Origin: Haematobia irritans
Lineage: Eukaryota > Arthropoda > Insecta > Diptera > Muscidae
Reading direction: 5' to 3'
Assembly (NCBI RefSeq): GCF_050003625.1
Contig: NC_134397.1
Span: 149,295,526 to 149,359,525, forward strand
DNA: 64,000 bases
The position numbers and the translations under genes were made by a program. The notes beneath the pieces are model-generated. The model did not search any database. It was not told the origin of the DNA and saw nothing but the letters and a program-made list of their open reading frames with translations. Shown here in pieces: positions 12,801-23,219 of the stretch. Each line of letters opens with the position of its first letter. Within the stretch, counting starts at the first letter, position 1.

Positions 12801-14700
12801 TTCATATAAAAATTTCAGTTTTTTTAGGTTTTGGGTGGATTTTTCAATTTTTTGGGGGTGGTCACGAATTAAAGTCCTTTTCGCTCTAGGACGCATATTT
12901 AAGGAGATATGGGCAAAAGAAGTTTTTCATATAAAAATTTCAATTTTTTTAGGTTTTGGGTGGATTTTTCAATTTTTTGGGGGTGGTCACGAATTAAAGT
13001 CCTTTTCGCTCTAGGACGCATATTTAAGGAGATATGGGCAAAAGAAGATTTTCATATACAAATTTCAATTTTTTTAGGTTTTGGGTGGATTTTTCAACTT
13101 TTTGTGGGTGGTCACGAATTAAAGTCCTTTTCGATCTAGGACGCATATTTAAGGAGATATGGGCAACAGAAGTTTTTCATATAAAAATTTCAATTTTTTT
13201 ACGTTTTTGGTGGATTTTTCAATTTTTTGGGGGTGGTCACGAATTAAAGTCCTTTTCGCTCTAGGACGCATATTTAATGAGATATGGGCAAAAGAAGTTT
13301 TTCATATAAAAATTTCAATTTTTTTAGGTTTTGGGTGGATTTTTCAATTTTTTGGGGGTGGTCACGAATTAAAGTCCTTTTCGCTCTAGGACGTTTAGTT
13401 TAGGAAATATGGGCAAAAGAAGTTTTTCGTATAAAAATTTCAATTTTTTTAGGTTTTGGGTGGATTTTTCAATTTTTTGGGGGTGGTCACGAATTAAAGT
13501 CCTTTTCGCTCTAGGACGCATATTTAAGGAGATATGGGCAAAAGAAGTTTTTCATATAAAAATTTAAATTTTTTTAGGTTTTGGGTGAATTTTTCAATTT
13601 TTTGGAGGTGGTCACGAATTAAAGTCCTTTTCGCTCTAGGGCGCATATTTAAGGAGATATGGGCAAAAGAAGTATTTCATACAAAAATTTCAATTTTTTT
13701 AGGTTTTGGGTGGATTTTTCAATTTTTTGGGGTGGTCACGAATTAAATTCCTTTTCGCTCTAGGACGCATATTTAAGGAGATATGGGCAAAAGAAGTTTT
13801 TCATACAAAAATTTCAATTTTTTTAGGTTTTGGGTGGATTTTTCAATTTTTTGGGGTGGTCACGAATTAAAGTCTTTTTCGCATATTTAAGGAGATATGG
13901 GCAAAAGAAGTTTTTCATATAAAAATTTCAATTATTTTAGGTTTTGGGTGAATTTTTCAATTTTTTGGGGGTGGTCACGAATTAAAGTCCTTTTCGCTCT
14001 AGGACGCTTAGTTTAGGAGATATGGGCAAAAGAAGTTTTTCATATAAAAATTTCATTTTTTTTAGGTTTTGGGTGAATTTTTCAATTTTTTGGGGGTGGT
14101 CACGAATTAAAGTCCTTTTCGCTCTAGGACGCATATTTAAGGAGATATGGGCAAAAGAAGTTTTTCATACAAAAATTTCAATTTTTTTAGGTTTTGGGTG
14201 AATTTTTCAATTTTTTGGGGGTGGTCACGAATTAAAGTCCTTTTCGCTCTAGGACGCATATTTAAGGAGATATGGGCAAAAGAAGTTTTTCATATAAAAA
14301 TTTCAATTTTTTTAGGTTTTGGGTGGATTTTTCAATTTTTTAGGGTGGTCACGAATTAAAGTCCTTTTCGCTCTAGGACGCATATTTAAGGAGATATGGG
14401 CAAAAGAAGTTTTTCATATAAAAATTTCAATTTTTTTAGGTTTTGGGTGGATTTTTCAATTTTTTGGGGGTGGTCACGAATTAAAGTCCTTTTCGCTCTA
14501 GGACGCTTAGTTTAGGAGATATGGGCAAAAGAAGTTTTTCATATAAAAATGTCAATTTTTTTAGGTTTTGGGTGGATTTTTCAATTTTTTGGGGGTGGTC
14601 ACGAATTAAAGTCCTTTTCGCTCTAGAACGCATATTTAAGGAGATATGGGCAAAAGAAGTTTTTCATATAAAAATTTCAATTTTTTAGGTTTTGGGTGGA
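6826..14700. repeat. Tandem pair of about 4-kb higher-order blocks
   Basis: About 6.83-10.75 kb and about 10.76-14.70 kb are two copies of one long block. Matching variants are offset by 3930 bp at the left (6916 and 10846), 4056 bp in the middle (7606 and 11662) and 4306 bp at the right (8478/12784, 8603/12909, 9228/13534, 10013/14319). The steps of 126 and 250 bp mean the second copy carries one and then two additional monomers; one of them is the GCTTAGTTTAGG monomer near 11392-11516. Both copies share rare junctions, for example the fused monomer at 6819/10749 and the short partial monomer at 7389/11320. Confidence 0.8.
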
Positions 14701-14971
14701 TTTTTCAATTTTTTGTGGGTGGTCACGAATTAAAGTCGTTTTCGCTCTAGGAAGCATATTTAAGGAGATATGGGCAAAAGAAGTTTTTCATATAAAAATT
14801 TCAATTTTTTTAGGTTTTGGGTGAATTTTTCAATTTTTTGGGGGTGGTCGCGAATTAAAGTCCTTTTCGCTCTAGGACGCATATTTAAGGAGATATGGGC
14901 AAAAGAAGTTTTTCATAAAAAAATTTCAATTTTTTTAGGTTTTGGGTGAATTTTTCAATTTTTTGGGGGTG

Positions 14972-14976
14972 GTCAC
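14972..14976. repeat. Target-site duplication, left copy (GTCAC)
   Basis: GTCAC directly precedes the TGTTAG start of the copia LTR and is repeated directly after its end at 19339-19343. Five-base duplications are usual for Ty1/copia integrase. The pentamer belongs to the satellite motif GGTGGTCACGAATT, so removing the element plus one copy restores an uninterrupted monomer. Confidence 0.97.
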
Positions 14977-15149
14977 TGTTAGAATGTTAAGAATATGTGT
15001 ATGTATATACTTGGCAACATGAATGTTTAAATGTACTTTACTTTTGATTTCCCATTTTAGTCTTAGTAGCCATGATTTATATATTCCAATGCTTTGTACA
15101 TATTTTTAGTTAGTCTCAATAAAACATTTAAAACTATCAAAAGCTATCA
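14977..15149 (+). repeat. 5' LTR of the copia element (173 bp)
   Basis: Begins TGTTAGAATG and ends AAAGCTATCA, so it has the TG...CA termini. It matches the 3' LTR at 19166-19338 base for base by eye. A TATATA stretch lies at about 15079 and an AATAAA polyadenylation signal at 15118-15123. That spacing would suit a very compact promoter and R region, but the start site is inferred, not shown. 173 bp is short even for copia-like LTRs. Confidence 0.96.
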
Positions 15150-15164
15150 GGTTATGGGCACCAG
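15150..15164 (+). other. Primer-binding site, initiator tRNA-Met internal type
   Basis: Directly after the LTR comes GGTTATGGGCACCAG. Drosophila copia is known to be primed by a fragment of initiator tRNA-Met, with pairing to the anticodon region rather than to the tRNA 3' end. The sequence here agrees with a complement of that region (GGTTATGGGCCCAG) except for one additional A after GGGC. The match is recalled from knowledge of the tRNA, not from a search. Confidence 0.75.
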
Positions 15165-15207
15165 TTGTATTGTTTGACATTTTGTGAAAAAATATAATTT
15201 GTGAAAA

Positions 15208-18200
15208 ATGAATTCAATATGTCAAATTGAAAAACTCGAGGAAGGAAATTATGAGAGCTGGCGTATCCAGATGAAGAGCGTTCTTATACATTGCGGTCAA
15301 TGGAGCATTGTTAAAGGGGATACGAAACTCGAAAACTGTAAAGATGCTGGTGAGACTCAAAAGTGGAAGATGGAAGATGAGAAAGCTCTGGCAACAATTT
15401 GTCTCAGCGTTAAGTCCACACAACTGAATTTGGTAAAAAATTGTTCCACATCGAATGAGGCATGGATAAAACTTCAAAGCGTCCATAAACCCCAAGGGCC
15501 ATTGCAAAAGGTTGGCCTATACAAAAAGCTGTTGAATTTGTCAATGAAGGAGAACAGATCAATAGCTGAACACATAAATGAATTCGTGGAAGTGTCGGAA
15601 AAGCTGTCAGAAATCGGAATCGAGATTCAGGAGGAGCTCTTGACAATCATTTTGCTGACTAGTCTTCCAAAGCAGTATGACAATTTCGTGGTTGCTATAG
15701 AAACTAGAGACAGCCTTCCTAGTTTTTCAGCATTAAAGCAAAAACTGATGGAAGAAGGAGAGAGAAGAAGCCAAGTGCAAGAAATTGAAGGTGCGGAACA
15801 ACAGGTTTTCGCCGTAAAATCTTTCAAGAAGCAGGAGAAAAATTCAGAAAATAGCAAAAATTTTAGAAAGAATATGAATGCTGGTAAGAAGAAGCAGTTT
15901 CAAGGTAAATGTTTTTGCTGTGGCCAAGTCGGACATTACGCGAATGATTGTAAGTTCAAGGAGAACAGCAAGAAAAATCAGTCGTTTTCAATGATAGCCG
16001 TTGCGGATTCAGGTAAGCTGGAAAAATCTAAGTGGTATCTTGATAGTGGTGCAACTGCGCACATGTGCAACGACAGGAATATGTTCGCTACATATGAGAA
16101 ATATAACGAACGAATTGCTCTTGCCGGAAATAATTTTCTGAATGCTATTGGGATTGGCGATGTTTTGCTAAAATGCGAGGATTTTAATGTTCGATTAAAA
16201 AATGTATTGCATTCGCCGGATCTACAAGCTAACTTCGTTTCAATAAGTAAGGCCGTAAATCAGGGGCTTAAGGCTATCTTCACAAACTCAAATGCAATTA
16301 TTAAGAATAGAAATAATGAAATCGTAATGAAAGCGTCGAAAACTGACAATATGTTTGTTCTAGAAAACTGGATGGAAAAATTATTTATGATTACAGCAGA
16401 TATTTGGCATAACCGTTATGGCCATTTAAATCATAAAAGTTTGATGGATTTATCTACGAAAGAAATGGTGCATGGAATGGAGATAAATGGTCATTCAGGA
16501 AACGAAAAATGTTCGAGCTGTATGCTTGGTAAGATACACACACTTCCGTTTCCGAAAGATACCAATACATCGGCAAAGGAAATACTAGAAGTCATCCATA
16601 GCGAAGTTTGTGGCCCGATAAACATTCCATCTGTAGGAGGTTCAAGATATTTTTTGACTTTTATTGATGAAAAATCTCATAGAATTTTTGTTTATTTTTT
16701 AAAGTCAAAAAATGAAGTATTTCCAAAATTTAAAGAATTCCAGAAACTAGTTGAGAATCAAACTGGTAGGAAAATTAAGATCCTTCGTAGTGACAACGGA
16801 AGAGAGTACATAAATACGGATTTTGACAATTATTTAAAGAATTGTGGCATTGTTAGACAACTTACTGTTCCGTATACACCGCAACAAAATGGAATGGCAG
16901 AACGTGCCAATAGAACTTTAGTAGAAATGGCAAGGACCATGATGATACATGCAGGTGTACAAAACTCTCTGTGGGCTGAAGCTATAATGACCGCCGCATA
17001 TTTAAGAAATCGAAGCCCAAGCAAGCAATTAATGAACAAAACACCATATGAAATATGGCACGATAAGAAACCCAATGTGAAACATTTGCGAACTTTTGGG
17101 TGCTATTGCGTAGCTTTGAATAAATCCCAGAAAGCCAAATTTGACAAGAGAGGAAAAGAATATATTATGGTGGGATATTCGTTAGTTTCAAAGGCATATA
17201 GATTGTATGATAAAGAGAATAAAAAGGTAATAGAAAGCAGAGATGTTATTTTCGATGAAAATAGATTTAATGTTGAGGAAAAAGTATTACCTCAGAAGGA
17301 TTGTCTTACGCTATATTTGGATCAATGGCAAGCAAATCAATACGAAATTGACATTGAAAGAGATGAAAACGAAAATTCGAATACAAGTGGAAATAATGAA
17401 ATACGAGCAATTAGAAGTGACAGTTGTGGAGAGGAAAATTTTAATACAGCAGATGATAACTCCAGTTCAGAAGGTAATGAACATGTTAAAATTGGACCCG
17501 GTAGGCCAAAAATTATTAGGTCTGGAAAACCAGGTAGACCAAAAAAGGTTTATAATAAATTAAACAAAATAGTATCCGAAAATATTCCTCAATCATTCCG
17601 AGAAGCTTTAGAAAGTGAAAAATCTGCAAATTGGCAAGAAGCTATGAAAACGGAATACAAAGCCTTGCAGAAAAACAAGACCTGGGATGTCGTTGATTTG
17701 CCGCCAAAATGTAAAGCTATAGGTTGCAGATGGGTTTTTGCAGTTAAACGGGATAAACATGGACATATCGAGAGGTATAAAGCTCGTTTGGTAGCAAAAG
17801 GTTGTAGTCAACGGTATGGATTAGACTATAAAGAAACCTTTTCACCGGTAGTAAGATACGCAACTATACGAATGCTTTTAGCTATTGCAGCAGAAGAAAA
17901 GATGCATTTACATCAAATTGATGTAAGCACTGCTTATTTGAATAGCGATTTGCAGGAAGATGTATATATGCAGCAGCCAGAAGGATTTAGTAGTGATAAC
18001 GAGAAAGTTCTTAAGCTAAAAAAATCAATATATGGACTGAAACAGTCTGGTAGAGCATGGAATAATAAATTGGATTCAGTTTTAAAAGGATTAGGATTTA
18101 TTCCTTGTGAAAGTGAGCCATGCTTGTACAAGAAGGATAACGGAGAAACCGTTTTAATTGCTGTATATGTGGATGACATTATTATTGCATGCAAAAATGA

Positions 18201-19110
18201 AGAAGAAATCTTGAGGGTGAAATCAAATATTGCAGAATATTTCGACATAAGTGACAAGGGAAAATTGCAACATTTTCTTGGTATGGAGGTAGAAAGAGAT
18301 ACCCCGACAGGTCCTATAAAATTAAGTCAAGTACAGTACATAAAAGATATCCTAGAACAATGTGGTATGAGCGACTGTAAACCTTCTTATATACCTTTAA
18401 ATTGTGGATATCAATCAGGATGTAACAAAAATTGCAAGAAGACAAATCAACATGAGTACCAATCGATTATTGGGGCTTTGACTTATCTTTCGATTACAAC
18501 ACGTCCTGATATTCAGCATTCTGTCAACAAACTTGCCCAAAGAAATGTGGATCCTCATGTGGAGCATTTAAATGCTGTCAAGAATATTCTCCGATACCTA
18601 GCAGGAACCAAAAACTACAAGTTAATATTTAAAGCTGGTCAGAAAGGAATTCAAGGTTACGCAGATGCAGACTGGGCAAGCGATACAACAGACAGGAAAT
18701 CAACAACAGGATATATATTTTTCGTGAACGGATGTGCCGTATCTTGGGAGAGCAAGAAACAAAAGACCATAGCACTAAGTAGCACTGAAGCCGAATACAT
18801 GGCGATGTCAAATGCTGCAAGAGAAGCAACATATTTGAAGCGATTGATGGCAGAAATTGGTTATGATTCTGGGGAAGCAGTAATTTTAAATTTCGATAAT
18901 CAAGGCGCTGGAAAATTAGCAGAAAATCCTGTTTTCCATAATCGCTCCAAACATATAGATGTAAAATTCCATCACGTCCGTGAAGTCATTCGAAACAAGG
19001 AAGTTGAACTCAAATATTGCCCGACTGAAGATATGGTGGCCGATATTTTAACCAAGAATCTAAGTCGGACAAAACATAATCATTTTGTAAATTTAATTGG
19101 AATATCTTAA
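15208..19110 (+). CDS. gag-pol: Copia-type Gag-Pol polyprotein
   Basis: A 1300-residue polyprotein in one frame. It encodes the particle protein and the enzymes that copy the RNA and insert the DNA. Visible parts: Gag at about 1-234; a CCHC zinc knuckle C235-C238-H243-C248; an aspartic protease with LDSGAT at D279; an HHCC zinc site (H401, H406, C435, C438); an integrase core with second D529 and E565, 35 residues apart; reverse transcriptase at about 825-1065 with D905 and YVDD at 987-990; and RNase H at about 1145-1285 with DADW (1153-1156) and SSTEAEY (1191-1197). The ATG at 15208 has A at -3 and begins a typical copia Gag N-terminus (MNSICQIEKLEEGNYESW). Oddities: the residue at the first integrase catalytic position, in IHSEVCGP, is E466 where the family has Asp. 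The linker between integrase and reverse transcriptase also holds two GRP-core AT-hook-like motifs (763-768 and 773-780). No stop or frameshift is present. Gag and Pol share one frame, so their ratio would need splicing or processing, as in Drosophila copia. Confidence 0.96.
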   Translation: MNSICQIEKLEEGNYESWRIQMKSVLIHCGQWSIVKGDTKLENCKDAGETQKWKMEDEKALATICLSVKSTQLNLVKNCSTSNEAWIKLQSVHKPQGPLQKVGLYKKLLNLSMKENRSIAEHINEFVEVSEKLSEIGIEIQEELLTIILLTSLPKQYDNFVVAIETRDSLPSFSALKQKLMEEGERRSQVQEIEGAEQQVFAVKSFKKQEKNSENSKNFRKNMNAGKKKQFQGKCFCCGQVGHYANDCKFKENSKKNQSFSMIAVADSGKLEKSKWYLDSGATAHMCNDRNMFATYEKYNERIALAGNNFLNAIGIGDVLLKCEDFNVRLKNVLHSPDLQANFVSISKAVNQGLKAIFTNSNAIIKNRNNEIVMKASKTDNMFVLENWMEKLFMITADIWHNRYGHLNHKSLMDLSTKEMVHGMEINGHSGNEKCSSCMLGKIHTLPFPKDTNTSAKEILEVIHSEVCGPINIPSVGGSRYFLTFIDEKSHRIFVYFLKSKNEVFPKFKEFQKLVENQTGRKIKILRSDNGREYINTDFDNYLKNCGIVRQLTVPYTPQQNGMAERANRTLVEMARTMMIHAGVQNSLWAEAIMTAAYLRNRSPSKQLMNKTPYEIWHDKKPNVKHLRTFGCYCVALNKSQKAKFDKRGKEYIMVGYSLVSKAYRLYDKENKKVIESRDVIFDENRFNVEEKVLPQKDCLTLYLDQWQANQYEIDIERDENENSNTSGNNEIRAIRSDSCGEENFNTADDNSSSEGNEHVKIGPGRPKIIRSGKPGRPKKVYNKLNKIVSENIPQSFREALESEKSANWQEAMKTEYKALQKNKTWDVVDLPPKCKAIGCRWVFAVKRDKHGHIERYKARLVAKGCSQRYGLDYKETFSPVVRYATIRMLLAIAAEEKMHLHQIDVSTAYLNSDLQEDVYMQQPEGFSSDNEKVLKLKKSIYGLKQSGRAWNNKLDSVLKGLGFIPCESEPCLYKKDNGETVLIAVYVDDIIIACKNEEEILRVKSNIAEYFDISDKGKLQHFLGMEVERDTPTGPIKLSQVQYIKDILEQCGMSDCKPSYIPLNCGYQSGCNKNCKKTNQHEYQSIIGALTYLSITTRPDIQHSVNKLAQRNVDPHVEHLNAVKNILRYLAGTKNYKLIFKAGQKGIQGYADADWASDTTDRKSTTGYIFFVNGCAVSWESKKQKTIALSSTEAEYMAMSNAAREATYLKRLMAEIGYDSGEAVILNFDNQGAGKLAENPVFHNRSKHIDVKFHHVREVIRNKEVELKYCPTEDMVADILTKNLSRTKHNHFVNLIGIS

Positions 19111-19154
19111 GTATTTTTTTTTTGTTTGTTTATTCATTTGTTATAACATCCATG
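19111..19154 (+). other. 3' untranslated spacer of the copia element
   Basis: Short T-rich stretch between the Gag-Pol stop codon and the polypurine tract. No open frame or motif is seen. Confidence 0.7.
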
Positions 19155-19165
19155 TTGAGGAGGAG
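19155..19165 (+). other. Polypurine tract of the copia element
   Basis: GTTGAGGAGGAG ends directly at the TG of the 3' LTR; the purine run GAGGAGGAG is the usual plus-strand primer signal. Its position next to the LTR supports the LTR boundary. Confidence 0.9.
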
Positions 19166-19338
19166 TGTTAGAATGTTAAGAATATGTGTATGTATATACT
19201 TGGCAACATGAATGTTTAAATGTACTTTACTTTTGATTTCCCATTTTAGTCTTAGTAGCCATGATTTATATATTCCAATGCTTTGTACATATTTTTAGTT
19301 AGTCTCAATAAAACATTTAAAACTATCAAAAGCTATCA
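19166..19338 (+). repeat. 3' LTR of the copia element (173 bp)
   Basis: Same 173 bases as 14977-15149, offset by 4189. The polyadenylation signal AATAAA is at 19307-19312. It ends in CTATCA, followed by the second GTCAC. Confidence 0.96.
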
Positions 19339-19343
19339 GTCAC
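19339..19343. repeat. Target-site duplication, right copy (GTCAC)
   Basis: Repeats 14972-14976. After it the satellite continues in register (GTCACGAATTAAAGTCC). Confidence 0.97.
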
Positions 19344-19510
19344 GAATTAAAGTCCTTTTCGCTCTAGGACGCATATTTAAGGAGATATGGGCAAAAAAGT
19401 TTTTCATATAAAAATTTCAATTTTTTTAGGTTTTGGGTGGATTTTTCAATTTTTTGGGGGTGGTCACGAATTAAAGTCCTTTTCGCTCTAGGACGCATAT
19501 TTAAGGAGAT

Positions 19511-22500
19511 ATGGGCAAAAGAAGTTTTTCATATAAAAATTTCAATTTTTTTAGGTTTTGGGTGGATTTTTCAATTTTTTGGGGGTGGTCACGAATTAAA
19601 GTCCTTTTCGCTCTAGGACGCATATTTAAGGAGATATGGGCAAAAGAAGATTTTCATATACAAATTTCAATTTTTTTAGGTTTTGGGTGGATTTTTCAAC
19701 TTTTTGTGGGTGGTCACGAATTAAAGTCCTTTTCGCTCTAGGACGCATATTTAAGGAGATATGGGCAAAAGAAGTTTTTCATATAAAAATTTCAATTTTT
19801 TTACGTTTTTGGTGGATTTTTCAATTTTTTGGGGGTGGTCACGAATTAAAGTCCTTTTCGCTCTAGGACGCATATTTAATGAGATATGGGCAAAAGAAGT
19901 TTTTCATATAAAAATTTCAATTTTTTTAGGTTTTGGGTGGATTTTTCAATTTTTTGGGGGTGGTCACGAATTAAAGTCCTTTTCGCTCTAGGACGTTTAG
20001 TTTAGGAAATATGGGCAAAAGAAGTTTTTCGTATAAAAATTTCAATTTTTTTAGGTTTTGGGTGGATTTTTCAATTTTTTGGGGGTGGTCACGAATTAAA
20101 GTCCTTTTCGCTCTAGGACGCATATTTAAGGAGATATGGGCAAAAGAAGTTTTTCATATAAAAATTTCAATTTTTTTAGGTTTTGGGTGAATTTTTCAAT
20201 TTTTTGGAGGTGGTCACGAATTAAAGTCCTTTTCGCTCTAGGACGCATATTTAAGGAGATATGGGCAAAAGAAGTATTTCATACAAAAATTTCAATTTTT
20301 TTAGGTTTTGGGTGGATTTTTCAATTTTTTGGGGTGGTCACGAATTAAATTCCTTTTCGCTCTAGGACGCATATTTAAGGAGATATGGGCAAAAGAAGTT
20401 TTTCATATAAAAATTTCAATTATTTTAGGTTTTGGGTGAATTTTGCAATTTTTTGGGGGTGGTCACGAATTAAAGTCCTTTTCGCTCTAGGACGCTTAGT
20501 TTAGGAGATATGGGCAAAAGAAGTTTTTCATATAAAAATTTCATTTTTTTAGGTTTTGGGTGAATTTTTCGATTTTTTGGGGGTGGTCACGAATTAAAGT
20601 CCTTTTCGCTCTACGACGCATATTTAAGGAGATATGGGCAAAAGAAGATTTTCATATAAAAATTTCAATTTTTTTAGGTTTTGGGTGAATTTTTCAATTT
20701 TTTGGGGGTGGTCACGAATTAAAGTCCTTTTCGCTCTAGGACGCATATTTAAGGAGATATGGGCAAAAAAGTTTTTCATATAAAAATTTAAATTTTTTTA
20801 GGTTTTGGGTGGATTTTTCAATTTTTTGGGGGTGGTCACGAATTAAAGTCCTTTTCGCTCTAGGAGGCATATTTAAGGAGATATGGGCAAAAGAAGTTTT
20901 TCATATAAAAATTTCAATTTTTTTAGGTTTTGGGTGGATTTTTCAATTTTTTGGGGGTGGTCACGAATTAAAGTCCTTTTCGCTCTAGGACGCATATTTA
21001 AGGAGATATGGGCAAAAGAAGATTTTCATATACAAATTTCAATTTTTTTAGGTTTTGGGTGGATTTTTCAACTTTTTGTAGGTGGTCACGAATTAAAGTC
21101 CTTTTCGCTCTAGGACGCATATTTAAGGAGATATGGGCAAAAGAAGTTTTTCATATAAAAATTTCAATTTTTTTAGGTTTTGGGTGGATTTTTCAATTTT
21201 TTGGGGGTGGTCACGAATTAAAGTCCTTTTCGCTCTAGGACGTTTAGTTTAGGAAATATGGGCAAAAGAAGTTTTTCGTATAAAAATTTCAATTTTTTTA
21301 GGTTTTGGGTGGATTTTTCAATTTTTTGGGGGTGGTCACGAATTAAAGTCCTTTTCGCTCTAGGACGCATATTTAAGGAGATATGGGCAAAAGAAGTTTT
21401 TCATATAAAAATTTCAATTTTTTTAGGTTTTGGGTGAATTTTTCAATTTTTTGGAGGTGGTCACGAATTAAAGTCCTTTTCGCTCTAGGACGCATATTTA
21501 AGGAGATATGGGCAAAAGAAGTATTTCATACAAAAATTTCAATTTTTTTAGGTTTTGGGTGGATTTTTCAATTTTTTGGGGTGGTCACGAATTAAATTCC
21601 TTTTCGCTCTAGGACGTATATTTAAGGAGATATGGGCAAAAGAAGTTTTTCATATAAAAATTTCAATTATTTTAGGTTTTGGGTGAATTTTGCAATTTTT
21701 TGGGGGTGGTCACGAATTAAAGTCCTTTTCGCTCTAGGACGCTTAGTTTAGGAGATATGGGCAAAAGAAGTTTTTCATATAAAAATTTCATTTTTTTAGG
21801 TTTTGGGTGAATTTTTCGATTTTTTGGGGGTGGTCACGAATTAAAGTCCTTTTCGCTCTACGACGCATATTTAAGGAGATATGGGCAAAAGAAGATTTTC
21901 ATATAAAAATTTCAATTTTTTTAGGTTTTGGGGGAATTTTTCAATTTTTTGGGGGTGGTCACGAATTAAAGTCCTTTTCGCTCTAGGACGCATATTTAAG
22001 GAGATATGGGCAAAAAAGTTTTTCATATAAAAATTTCAATTTTTTTAGGTTTTGGGTGGATTTTTCAATTTTTTGGGGGTGGTCACGAATTAAAGTCCTT
22101 TTCGCTCTAGGACGCATATTTAAGGAGATATGGGCAAAAGAAGTTTTTCATATAAAAATTTCAATTTTTTTAGGTTTTGGGTGGATTTTTCAATTTTTTG
22201 GGGGTGGTCACGAATTAAAGTCCTTTTCGCTCTAGGACGCATATTTAAGGAGATATGGGCAAAAGAAGATTTTCATATACAAATTTCAATTTTTTTAGGT
22301 TTTGGGTGGATTTTTCAACTTTTTGTAGGTGGTCACGAATTAAAGTCCTTTTCGCTCTAGGACGCATATTTAAGGAGATATGGGCAAAAGAAGTTTTTCA
22401 TATAAAAATTTCAATTTTTTTACGTTTTTGGTGGATTTTTCAATTTTTTGGGGGTGGTCACGAATTAAAGTCCTTTTCGCTCTAGGACGCATATTTAATG

Positions 22501-23195
22501 AGATATGGGCAAAAGTAGTTTTTCATATAAAAATTTCAATTTTTTTAGGTTTTGGGTGGATTTTTCAATTTTTTGGGGGTGGTCACGAATTAAAGTCCTT
22601 TTCGCTCTAGGACGTTTAGTTTAGGAAATATGGGCAAAAGAAGTTTTTCGTATAAAAATTTCAATTTTTTTAGGTTTTGGGTGGATTTTTCAATTTTTTG
22701 GGGGTGGTCACGAATTAAAGTCCTTTTCGCTCTAGGACGCATATTTAAGGAGATATGGGCAAAAGAAGTTTTTCATATAAAAATTTCAATTTTTTTAGGT
22801 TTTGGGTGAATTTTTCAATTTTTTGGAGGTGGTCACGAATTAAAGTTCTTTTCGCTCTAGGACGCATATTTAAGGAGATATGGGCAAAAGAAGTATTTCA
22901 TACAAAAATTTCAATTTTTTTAGGTTTTGGGTGGATTTTTCAATTTTTTGGGGTGGTCACGAATTAAATTCCTTTTCGCTCTAGGACGTATATTTAAGGA
23001 GATATGGGCAAAAGAAGTTTTTCATATAAAAATTTCAATTATTTTAGGTTTTGGGTGAATTTTGCAATTTTTTGGGGGTGGTCACGAATTAAAGTCCTTT
23101 TCGCTCTAGGACGCTTAGTTTAGGAGATATGGGCAAAAGAAGTTTTTCATATAAAAATTTCATTTTTTTAGGTTTTGGGTGAATTTTTCGATTTT
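19511..23195. repeat. Three consecutive 1.37/1.25-kb higher-order copies
   Basis: Copies start at 19511, 20883 and 22130 (offsets 1372 and 1247). The second copy lacks one 125-bp monomer, the TTTACGTTTTTGGTGG / TTTAATGAG part seen at about 19.8 kb. The third copy follows the pattern until about 23195 and then changes to another variant order. The same 1372-bp order is found at 1642-3013. Each unit is 3 bp short of a whole number of 125-bp monomers because it contains the monomer lacking GAAG-type bases (GGGCAAAAAAGTTTTT). Confidence 0.8.
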
Positions 23196-23219
23196 TGGGG
23201 GGTGGTCACGAATTAAAGT

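Larger units (their letters stand above)
1..14976. repeat. Satellite array, left part (125-bp monomers)
   Basis: Head-to-tail tandem repeat with a 125-bp monomer, about 120 copies. Landmarks in monomer order are GGACGCATATTTAAGGAG, ATGGGCAAAAGAAG, TTTTTCATATAAAAATTTC, TTTAGGTTTTGGGTGGA, GGGGGTGGTCACGAATT and AAAGTCCTTTTCGCTCTA. By hand count the commonest monomer has A34 C13 G28 T50 (33% GC), so the + strand is T- and G-rich. Most monomers differ by a few substitutions or by one-base changes in the T or G runs; some are shortened. The array begins before the window and is broken at 14976 by a copia element. No host gene is seen in it. The open frames of 60-100 codons starting at ATGGGCAAAAGAAG recur because stop codons are rare on this strand. 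The satellite family is not one I can name. A pericentromeric or other heterochromatic location is inferred from the array type only. Confidence 0.97.
14977..19338 (+). mobile_element. Complete Ty1/copia LTR retrotransposon in satellite
   Basis: A 4362-bp element in the same orientation as the satellite landmarks. In order it has a 5' LTR (14977-15149), a primer-binding site at 15150, one Gag-Pol open frame (15208-19110), a polypurine tract (19155-19165) and a 3' LTR (19166-19338). It is flanked by GTCAC on both sides. The integrase lies before reverse transcriptase, which is the order that defines Ty1/copia. The LTRs are identical by eye and the frame is unbroken, so the insertion is recent on family criteria. 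Whether it can still move is uncertain because the first integrase acidic residue is Glu rather than Asp. Confidence 0.97.

Noticed and set aside
15214..18832. Antisense and alternative-frame open frames within the copia Gag-Pol
   Set aside because: They lie opposite or across a frame with clear domain content and show no motif of their own.
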